From an uncultured Clostridia bacterium (GTDB taxonomy: Bacteria; Bacillota; Clostridia; Christensenellales; Borkfalkiaceae): a stretch of 64,000 nucleotides of DNA. Where the stretch lies: assembly GCA_944376295.1 (NCBI GenBank), contig CALWCE010000005.1, positions 1 through 64,000 of the forward strand, read 5' to 3'. The translations under genes were made by a program, and so were the position numbers. The number at the start of each line of letters is the position of its first letter. Position 1 is the stretch's first letter. Under the pieces are notes generated by a model. That model saw nothing but the letters and a program-made list of their open reading frames with translations. It did no database searches and had not been told where the DNA came from. This document shows, piece by piece, positions 57,202-64,000 of the stretch.

Positions 57202-59631
57202 TTATTTGTCGATCGACTTCAAATTCCAAATATTTCTTGCGTATTCGCGTACGCTGCGGTCGGCGGAGAAATATCCCGCCGCAGCGATATTGTTGAGAGA
57301 CTTCCTGTTCCAGCTCATCGGGTCTTTGCGGTAAAGTTCGGACATCGCATTCTGCGTCTGCAGATAAGACTCAAAATCTGCAAGGCACATATAGGGATCT
57401 GCAACGGGAGAGCGATGCAGGAGATAGTTTGCGATCTCCGAGAAAGACGTCCCGTTGAATCCAACGATGAGAGATTCGACCACTTTGCGCATGTTATAGT
57501 TCTGGTTGTAGTATGCGCTCGAGGAATACCCCTTGTTCCAGACTTCCTGCACTTCATCCGCATTGAGCCCGAAGATAAAGATGTTGTCGTCGCCGACGCG
57601 TTCACGCATCTCTACATTGGCGCCGTCGAGCGTCCCGACAGTCAGCGCACCGTTGATCATGAACTTCATGTTCCCCGTGCCGCTCGCCTCTTTGCCCGCA
57701 AGGGAGATCTGTTCGGAGATCTCGGAGGCAGGCATGAGCGTTTCGGACATGGTCACATTGTAGTTTTCAAGGAAGACGACGTTGAGCTTTTCCCTGATCT
57801 TGGGCTGCTTTCTGATCTCTTCCGCAAGGAAGCAGATGAGCTTGATGGTCTCTTTTGCCATATCGTAGCCCGCTGCCGCCTTTGCCGCAAAGATATACGT
57901 CTTGGGTACGAGATCGAGTTCCGGGTTTTCCCTGAGGGCGTTGTAATCGGAAATGATGTGCAGCACGTTGAGGAGCTGGCGCTTGTATTCATGCAGACGC
58001 TTTGCCTGCACGTCGAAGAGCGTTTCGGGATCGATCTCGATGCCCTGCACCTTCTTGACGCGCTCGGCAAGCTGCTGCTTCTTGATGCGTTTGATCTCCC
58101 CGAGGCGTTTGAGCACGCTCTCATCCTTTTCGAACTGCTTGAACTCGGCAAGCTTTTCCGCATTCTTCGCATAGCCCTCGCCGATCGTATCGTTGAGCAG
58201 CGCACAAAGCTCGGGATTTGCCTGGTTGAGCCAACGGCGGTGTGCGATGCCGTTCGTCACGTTCTTGAATTTCTCGGGCGTGTAGTCGTAGAAATCGCGG
58301 AAGATGCTCTCTTTGATGATATCGCTGTGCAGCTCCGATACGCCGTTGACGCAGTGCGTCCCCATGACGCAGAGATTCGCCATGCGCACCGTGTTGTGCG
58401 AGAGCACGGACATCCTGGAGATCTTATCCCAATCTCCCGGGTACTTCTGCCAGAGGTCTTCGCAGAAGCGGCGGTTGATCTCCTTTAAGATGTTGTAGAT
58501 ACGCGGGAGTCTGCGCGCGATGAGGTCTTCCGACCACGTCTCGAGCGCTTCGGCAAGGACGGTGTGGTTGGTGTAAGCGCACGTTGCCGTCGTGATGTTC
58601 CACGCCGTCGTCCATTCGAAGAAATTCTCGTCGACAAGGACGCGCATGAGCTCGGGAATGGCGAGCGCGGGATGGGTATCGTTGATGTGGATCGCCGCCA
58701 TATGAGGCAGAAGCGCCAAAGAGCCGTATCTGCGCTTATGGTCGGCAATGATGCACTGGATGGATGCGGAGACAAGGAAATATTGCTGTTTTAAGCGCAG
58801 CGTCTTGCCCTCGTAGTGATTGTCGGAGGGATAGAGCACCTTGGAAATGAGTTCCGCTTCGTTGTCTTCGCGCATGACTTCGTCGTAGTTGCCCTGCGAA
58901 AAGAGCTTCATGTTGAAGTCCTGTTTTGCACGGGAACGCCACAGGCGAAGCACGCTCACCGCCTTGGAATCGGCGCCCGAAACCATCATGTCGTAAGCGA
59001 TCGCCTCGACTTCCTTGGCATTACGGTAGATGGTCTCCATGCCGTGGTCCGTCCAGCGCTCCTCGATCTCACCGTCGAATTTGACGATGAACTGCTTGTC
59101 GCTGCGCTGGGTGAGCCAGCATTCGCCGCCGGGGAGCCACACATCGGGAAGCTCGATCTGCCAGCCGTCCACGATCTTCTGCTTGAAGAGACCGTACTGA
59201 TAGAGGATGGAAAAACCCATGGCGGGATAGTTCTGCGTCGCAAGTCCGTCCAAAAAACAGGCGGCGAGGCGGCCGAGTCCCCCATTCCCGAGCCCGGCAT
59301 CGGGCTCTTCTTCATAGAGATCCTCCAACGTGAGCTTATACTGCTCTTTGAGTGCCCCTTCGACGGCATCGCGGATGCCGAGATTGTAGACGCTGTTCTT
59401 GAGGGAGCGGCCCATCAGAAACTCCATACAGAGATAATAGACCCGCTTTGCACGCGCCGCTTTCATCTTGAGATGGAACTGCTGGCGCTTTTCGAGCATG
59501 ATGTCTCTCACGCTCATGACGACTGCCTTGTAGACCTGCTCCCGCGTTGCCTCGGCGGCGCTCACGCCGAAATACCGGGTGAGCTTGCCGCCGATCAACT
59601 GCTGTGCTTCCTGTTGCGTTAAATTACCCAT
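57202..59631 (-). CDS. glgP: Glycogen/starch/alpha-glucan phosphorylase
   Basis: 809 residues, full length for the family. The PLP-binding lysine is in EASGTGNMKFMINGALTVGTLDGAN; the N-terminal half contains GNGGLGRLAACFLD and GYGIRY-like YQYGLFKQ. It releases glucose 1-phosphate from the non-reducing ends of glycogen. It is 38 nt downstream of glgA on the same strand, so synthesis and breakdown enzymes share a transcript. Confidence 0.97.
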   Translation of the reverse strand: MGNLTQQEAQQLIGGKLTRYFGVSAAEATREQVYKAVVMSVRDIMLEKRQQFHLKMKAARAKRVYYLCMEFLMGRSLKNSVYNLGIRDAVEGALKEQYKLTLEDLYEEEPDAGLGNGGLGRLAACFLDGLATQNYPAMGFSILYQYGLFKQKIVDGWQIELPDVWLPGGECWLTQRSDKQFIVKFDGEIEERWTDHGMETIYRNAKEVEAIAYDMMVSGADSKAVSVLRLWRSRAKQDFNMKLFSQGNYDEVMREDNEAELISKVLYPSDNHYEGKTLRLKQQYFLVSASIQCIIADHKRRYGSLALLPHMAAIHINDTHPALAIPELMRVLVDENFFEWTTAWNITTATCAYTNHTVLAEALETWSEDLIARRLPRIYNILKEINRRFCEDLWQKYPGDWDKISRMSVLSHNTVRMANLCVMGTHCVNGVSELHSDIIKESIFRDFYDYTPEKFKNVTNGIAHRRWLNQANPELCALLNDTIGEGYAKNAEKLAEFKQFEKDESVLKRLGEIKRIKKQQLAERVKKVQGIEIDPETLFDVQAKRLHEYKRQLLNVLHIISDYNALRENPELDLVPKTYIFAAKAAAGYDMAKETIKLICFLAEEIRKQPKIREKLNVVFLENYNVTMSETLMPASEISEQISLAGKEASGTGNMKFMINGALTVGTLDGANVEMRERVGDDNIFIFGLNADEVQEVWNKGYSSSAYYNQNYNMRKVVESLIVGFNGTSFSEIANYLLHRSPVADPYMCLADFESYLQTQNAMSELYRKDPMSWNRKSLNNIAAAGYFSADRSVREYARNIWNLKSIDK

Positions 59632-59669
59632 TGTGCCTAAATGTTATCTCCAAAAATTTGATCGAACGA

Positions 59670-61346
59670 TCAGTGCATCAACATTCCGAGGTAAAGACCC
59701 TCATAGTACTTTGCAGACTTCGCCCAGGTGAAGTCCGTCGTCATCGCCTTGTGCATCAGACGTTTCCACTCATCCTTGTTGTGGTAGACGCCGATCGCTT
59801 CGTTGATGACATAGAGCATATCGTATGCGTTGTAGTCGTGGAAGGTGAACCCGTTTCCGCCCGCGCCGTAAGGTGAGATGCTGTCGCGCAGGCCGCCCGT
59901 CTCGCGGACGATGGCGACGGTGCCGTAGCGGGATGCGATCATCTGCGAAAGACCGCAGGGTTCGCTCTTCGAGGGCATCAGGAAGATATCCGCGCCCGAG
60001 TAGATCTTCCTCGAAAGATCGGAGTTGAAGGAGATGATGGACACCACCTTGCCCTGATACCTTCTCGCAAGATCGGAGAAATAATTTTCGTACATGGAAT
60101 CGCCCGTGCCGAGCAGGACGAATTGGATGTCCTGACGGAGCGCCTGTTCGATGACTTCCTTGACAAGATCGAGCCCCTTATGCGAGACAAGACGCGTGAT
60201 CATCGCAATGATGGGCGTTTCGGGCTTGACGGGAAGATTGAGCATGCGCTGAAGCTCTTCCTTGCAAACAGCCTTGCCTGCAGTATCCTCCGCGTTGTAA
60301 TTGGCAAACAGCGCGCGGTCTGTCTCGGGGTTGTAATAGTCGGGATCGATGCCGTTGAGGATGCCGCAGAGCTTGAATTCGTTGCGGCGGACGATGGGAT
60401 CGAGACCGTGCGAATAGTAAGGATCCTTGATCTCGCCCGCATACGTCGGGCTGACCGTCGTGAACTGCTCGCAGCACTCGATCGCACCCTTCATCAGGTT
60501 GATGCAGCGGTCGTACTCCACAAGATACTGATAGCGGTAGGAAATGCCGAACAGATCTTCGAGGATATCGAGCGAATACTGCCCCTGATACTCGATGTTG
60601 TGGATGGTGAACACCGCACGGATGAACTGGTATTCGGGGCGGAAGCAGTAGATGGTCTTGAGATAGATCGCCGCAAGCGCCGCCTGCCAGTCGTGGCAGT
60701 GCAGGATATCGGGATAGAAGTTGAGGAAGCCGAGGATCTCCATGACGCTGCGGCAGAAGAAGGCGAAACGTTCGCCGTCGTCATAATAGCCGTAGCAGCC
60801 CGGACGCTTGAAGTAATACTCGTTGTCCACGAAGTAGAACGTCACATTGTCTTTGACATATTCGAAGATACCGCAGTATTGGTTTCTCCAGGAGAGCGGC
60901 ACAAAGATATTGCCGATGAAACGGAAATCTTTGCGGTACTCCTTCTTGATATCCTGATAGAGCGGGATGATGACGCGGACGTCATACCTGTCTTCTTTGG
61001 CAAGCGCCTTCGAGAGGGAGCCGATGACTTCTGCAAGACCGCCCGTTGCAATGAAGGGAGCTGCCTCGGAGGCAACGAAGAGGATCTTCTTTTTCTCTTC
61101 GACTTTGATCTCGGGAGCAGGCTCTTCCTGAGGCGCTTCCGTTTCGGGAGCGACGACTTCGATGGGAGCCGCGGGAACCTCCTCTTTCACCTCGGGAGCG
61201 GGAGCTTCGGGAGCCGCGGACGCCGCCGCGGCCTCTTCGAGCACCTTCTCTTCCTTCACGAGTTCTTCTGCAGGCGCCTTCTTTTCGGGCTTTGCCGCAG
61301 GTTTTTTGTTCTTAGCTGCAGTGGATGCGCTTTTCGTATTAGCCAT
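59670..61346 (-). CDS. glgA: Glycogen synthase with N-terminal low-complexity tail
   Basis: 558 residues, about 80 longer than typical GlgA. The excess is residues 1-84, a disordered tail of Ala, Pro, Glu, Lys and Val, basic at first then strongly acidic. The GT5 domain begins KKILFVASEAAPF. The usual KxGGL motif reads ATGGLAEV, so the Lys that contacts ADP-glucose in E. coli GlgA is Ala100. The C-terminal GT1-like half has SEPCGLSQMIASRYG. It elongates alpha-1,4-glucan from ADP-glucose. RBS AAAGGGGG precedes the ATG. Confidence 0.95.
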   Translation of the reverse strand: MANTKSASTAAKNKKPAAKPEKKAPAEELVKEEKVLEEAAAASAAPEAPAPEVKEEVPAAPIEVVAPETEAPQEEPAPEIKVEEKKKILFVASEAAPFIATGGLAEVIGSLSKALAKEDRYDVRVIIPLYQDIKKEYRKDFRFIGNIFVPLSWRNQYCGIFEYVKDNVTFYFVDNEYYFKRPGCYGYYDDGERFAFFCRSVMEILGFLNFYPDILHCHDWQAALAAIYLKTIYCFRPEYQFIRAVFTIHNIEYQGQYSLDILEDLFGISYRYQYLVEYDRCINLMKGAIECCEQFTTVSPTYAGEIKDPYYSHGLDPIVRRNEFKLCGILNGIDPDYYNPETDRALFANYNAEDTAGKAVCKEELQRMLNLPVKPETPIIAMITRLVSHKGLDLVKEVIEQALRQDIQFVLLGTGDSMYENYFSDLARRYQGKVVSIISFNSDLSRKIYSGADIFLMPSKSEPCGLSQMIASRYGTVAIVRETGGLRDSISPYGAGGNGFTFHDYNAYDMLYVINEAIGVYHNKDEWKRLMHKAMTTDFTWAKSAKYYEGLYLGMLMH

Positions 61347-61390
61347 AGTTCAACTGGACCCCCTTTGTCTTATTTTGTGTCATGCGGCAT

Positions 61391-62500
61391 TCAGATCATT
61401 CTGCCCTTGGATACAAAGTAAGGAAGTTCTTCGCATCCGGAGAGATGACGCCTGTCGCGGATGACGACGTTCTTATCCGTGATCACGCAGTCGAGCTGCA
61501 CCGCAGATTCGATGACGGTATCCTGCATGATGATGGAATTTTTGACGACGCTCCCCTTCCCGACTTTGACGCCGCGGAACAGGATGCTGTTTTCCACCGT
61601 TCCTTCGATCGTGCAGCCGTCGGAGATGAGCGAATTCTTCACCACGGCGCCGTCGATGTATTTGGAAGGCGCGGAGTCGCGCACCTTCGTATAGATGTCG
61701 CGGTTAGCGAACAATTCGCTGCGAACGTCCTTATTGAGAAGCTCCATACTGTGACGGAAGTAATTCTGGAGCGAATCGATGCCCGCATAGTAGCCGTCGA
61801 ACTTATATCCGAAGATGCGGAGCGTATCCGTGCTCTTGGCGAGGATGTCCTTCCCGAAGCTGGTGAGGCCGCGCGTAACGGCATTCCCGATCAGATCGAT
61901 GAGGAACTCGCGGTTGAGCACCATCACGTTGACGTACATGTTCGCCTTGCCGGTGAGCTTGGGACTGATCTGGACGCTCCGGATGCGGCCCGTCTCGTCG
62001 GGGTCGAGCGTGATGTAGTAAGAGCTTTCGATGTCGTCCGTTTCGGTGTAGACCATCGTGATGTCCGCCTGGTTGGCAACGTGGCTGCGCACGATATCGG
62101 CGATATCGAGGCGGGCGACGCCGTCGCAGTCGGAGATGACGACATAGTCCTCTTTGCGGTGGTTCAAAAATCCCGTGATGCCCTTGAGTGCTTCAAGGCG
62201 CGAAGTGTAGGGCGCATCCGTCTCGTCGGAGTAAGGAGGAAGCAGGATGATGCCGCCGTCCTTTCTTGCAAGATCCCAGTCTTTGCCGCTGCCGAGATGA
62301 TCGAGGAGCGACTGATAGTTGTTTTTCGTGACGGTGCCCACCGTCGTGATGCCCGAATTGACCATATTGGACAATGCGAAGTCAATGAGGCGGTATCTTC
62401 CGCCGAACGGGATGGAAGCCATCGTTCTGTGGCGGGAGAGCTCGGGGATGTTCTCGTCATGCACATTGGAGAAAATTACTCCTACCGTCGAATAAGCCAT
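61391..62500 (-). CDS. glgD: Glucose-1-phosphate adenylyltransferase regulatory subunit
   Basis: 369 residues. It has the nucleotidyltransferase plus left-handed beta-helix layout, but the N-terminus (STVGVIFSNVHDENIPEL) lacks the GGxGxRL pyrophosphorylase loop of GlgC, the hallmark of GlgD. In Firmicutes GlgD pairs with GlgC and raises its activity. It is 5 nt downstream of glgC and clearly co-transcribed. Confidence 0.95.
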   Translation of the reverse strand: MAYSTVGVIFSNVHDENIPELSRHRTMASIPFGGRYRLIDFALSNMVNSGITTVGTVTKNNYQSLLDHLGSGKDWDLARKDGGIILLPPYSDETDAPYTSRLEALKGITGFLNHRKEDYVVISDCDGVARLDIADIVRSHVANQADITMVYTETDDIESSYYITLDPDETGRIRSVQISPKLTGKANMYVNVMVLNREFLIDLIGNAVTRGLTSFGKDILAKSTDTLRIFGYKFDGYYAGIDSLQNYFRHSMELLNKDVRSELFANRDIYTKVRDSAPSKYIDGAVVKNSLISDGCTIEGTVENSILFRGVKVGKGSVVKNSIIMQDTVIESAVQLDCVITDKNVVIRDRRHLSGCEELPYFVSKGRMI

Positions 62501-62505
62501 TCTAT

Positions 62506-63702
62506 TTATTCCCCCTTATAATCCTGATCCAAAATTTTGCCGCCTTCGACCTTGGCATCCTTGCCGATGGTGATCTGCCTGCCGAGCACGGCGATGCCCT
62601 TGCCTGCGTCCTGAGGATCGCCGATCACGGCGCCCTCTTCGACGGTCACGTTCTCGTCGATGATGGAATAGAGCACTTTGGCGCCCTTCTTGATGACGGT
62701 GCCCGCCATGATGACGCTGTCTCTGACTTCCGCCCCCTCTTCGACGACGACGTTGCTTGCGAGCACGGAATGCTCCACGACGCCTTCGATCTCGCAGCCG
62801 AGCGCGATCATGGAGTTGCCGACCTGCGCCTTATCGCCGATGTATTCGGGAGGTGCGAGCGGGTTGCGCGAATGGATCTTCCAATCGGGATCGGCGACGT
62901 CGAAGACGGGCTCTTCACCGAGCAGTTCCATGTTCGCTTCCCACAGCGAGGAAATGGTGCCGACGTCCTTCCAATACCCTTCGAAGCGGTACGAGAACAT
63001 CTTCTCGCCAGCGTTCAGCATGGCGGGGAGCACGTCTTTACCGAAGTCCTTGCTCGAATCGGGGTTCTGTTCGTCCGCTTCGAGATAATCAAACAGCTTC
63101 TGTGCCGTGAAGATGTAGATACCCATGGAGGCAAGATTGCTCTTGGGCTGCTTGGGTTTTTCTTCGAACTGATAGATGGAACCGTCGGGATTGGTGTTGA
63201 GGATGCCGAAGCGGGAAGCTTCCTTCATGGGGACTTCGATCGCCGCGATCGTGCAGTCCGCACCCGTCTCGATATGCGCTTTGAGCATCTTGGCGTAGTC
63301 CATCTTATAGATGTGGTCGCCCGAGAGGATGAGCACATAGTCGGGGTTATACTTCTTCATGAAGTGCATGTTCTGATAGATGGCGTTCGCGGTGCCTTCA
63401 TACCAGGACGACTTGACCTTCGCCTGATAGGGCGAGAGGATGTGCACGCCGCCGTATGCGCGGTCGAGATCCCACGGCTGGCCGTTGCCGATATACTCGT
63501 TGAGCTCGAGCGGTTCATACTGCGTGAGCACGCCCACCGTATCGATGCCCGAATTGATGCAGTTGCTCAGCGGGAAGTCGATGATGCGGTACTTCGCGCC
63601 GAAGGCGACTGCGGGTTTTGCAATCTTGTTCGTGAGCGCGTACAGTCTGCTTCCCTGACCGCCTGCGAGCAACATTGCGACACATTCTTTCTTTCTTTGC
63701 AT
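62506..63702 (-). CDS. glgC: Glucose-1-phosphate adenylyltransferase catalytic subunit
   Basis: 398 residues. The catalytic loop is [45 protein letters not shown] and the substrate Lys in [10 protein letters not shown] follow. The C-terminal beta-helix shows hexapeptide repeats. It makes ADP-glucose from ATP and glucose 1-phosphate, the committed step of glycogen synthesis. Upstream lies glgB, which runs off the window. Confidence 0.97.
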   Translation of the reverse strand: MQRKKECVAMLLAGGQGSRLYALTNKIAKPAVAFGAKYRIIDFPLSNCINSGIDTVGVLTQYEPLELNEYIGNGQPWDLDRAYGGVHILSPYQAKVKSSWYEGTANAIYQNMHFMKKYNPDYVLILSGDHIYKMDYAKMLKAHIETGADCTIAAIEVPMKEASRFGILNTNPDGSIYQFEEKPKQPKSNLASMGIYIFTAQKLFDYLEADEQNPDSSKDFGKDVLPAMLNAGEKMFSYRFEGYWKDVGTISSLWEANMELLGEEPVFDVADPDWKIHSRNPLAPPEYIGDKAQVGNSMIALGCEIEGVVEHSVLASNVVVEEGAEVRDSVIMAGTVIKKGAKVLYSIIDENVTVEEGAVIGDPQDAGKGIAVLGRQITIGKDAKVEGGKILDQDYKGE

Positions 63703-63727
63703 ATGTCTTATGCCCCCTTTAGATTTC

Positions 63728-64000
63728 TTATTTCTGATCCGGCTTTTTCGCCGTTCTCACCGTTGCCTTTTTTGCGGAGCCCTTGGGCGCTTCCGCAACC
63801 TTTTCCGCCGCCTTCTTGGAAGGAGCGGTCTTTGCCTCGGCCTTCTTTGCGGGCGCCTTTACGGAAGCCGTGGCGGGCTTTTTCTTGGGCGCTGCCGCAG
63901 GAAGCTTTTCTGCCTTCGGAGGATCGGGCTCCTTGACGAAGTAAAGGCAGGTCAGCTTCGGCACGTCGATGACGACGGAGTACATCTTCCCGTGGCTGGG
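63728..64000 (-). CDS. glgB: Glycogen branching enzyme, C-terminal end with Lys/Ala/Pro tail (5' end outside window)
   Basis: Open to the window edge; 90 C-terminal residues visible. The first 20 ([20 protein letters not shown]) look like the last strands of the GlgB C-terminal all-beta domain, and the gene order glgB-glgC-glgD-glgA supports the call. The remaining 65 residues are a disordered basic tail of Lys, Ala and Pro with about 20 lysines, absent from ordinary GlgB. The identification rests on a short stretch plus context. An internal ATG at 63985 is not the start. Confidence 0.65.
   Translation of the reverse strand, partial: PSHGKMYSVVIDVPKLTCLYFVKEPDPPKAEKLPAAAPKKKPATASVKAPAKKAEAKTAPSKKAAEKVAEAPKGSAKKATVRTAKKPDQK

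Overview
The window looks like a chromosomal stretch of a GC-rich, spore-forming member of the Clostridia. The evidence is spoIVA and ytfJ (endospore genes), scpA/scpB, a Gram-positive LexA with a GAAC-N4-GTT-type box, a lysine riboswitch on the lysine operon, an IspH-S1 fusion next to cmk and plsC, and glycogen genes that include glgD. Promoters are clear sigma-A types (TTGACA-17-TATAAT). An uncultivated gut lineage such as the Christensenellales is plausible, but that is inference. No phage module, insertion sequence or CRISPR array was seen.

Layout. 1-1842: end of a sulfonate/nitrate-type ABC importer. 1919-5779: CoA-disulfide reductase with rhodanese domain, an iron-sulfur aldo/keto reductase, an ECF S-component-like membrane protein and a DUF1893 protein. 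5787-7439: an orphan gene between two 180-bp direct repeats, the second abutting tRNA-Leu(AAG). 7524-11186 (minus): lytic transglycosylase, coaE, polA. 11282-18886: tRNA-Leu(CAA), then four ABC exporter half-transporters that read as two heterodimers. 18994-21571: tldD/tldE. 21719-27607: a 1962-residue membrane-anchored repeat protein. 27760-30083: a structured leader, then a malate/lactate dehydrogenase and malic enzyme. 30227-33489 (minus): tRNA-Thr and a lysine-riboswitch-controlled asd-dapA-dapB operon. 33594-39827: membrane protein, methyltransferase, Hsp33, TPR and repeat proteins, and a CMD protein. 39944-46705: spoIVA, a BaiN-like flavoprotein, an AroH-CMK fusion, plsC, ispH-S1. 46880-51625: M50 peptidase, scpA, scpB, DUF2953, ytfJ, D-Ala-D-Ala carboxypeptidase, rluB. 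51669-54926: lexA, a Cys-rich miniprotein, hflX, a tyrosine recombinase. 55321-64000 (minus): glycogen cluster glgB(partial)-glgC-glgD-glgA-glgP-GH13.

Genes that work together: the glycogen cluster covers ADP-glucose synthesis, chain growth, branching, phosphorolysis and hydrolysis. The dap genes make diaminopimelate and lysine. The dehydrogenase and malic enzyme form a C4/pyruvate redox pair. scpA to rluB is a familiar Firmicute segregation, sporulation and cell-wall block.

The items I consider most worth a second look are the chorismate mutase-cytidylate kinase fusion, the oppositely charged low-complexity tails on GlgA and GlgB, the multi-hairpin leader before the malate genes, the giant repeat protein, the 180-bp repeat pair beside tRNA-Leu, and a 17-21 bp hairpin word that occurs three times, once inside a coding region. 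All calls are from reading the sequence; no database search was run.
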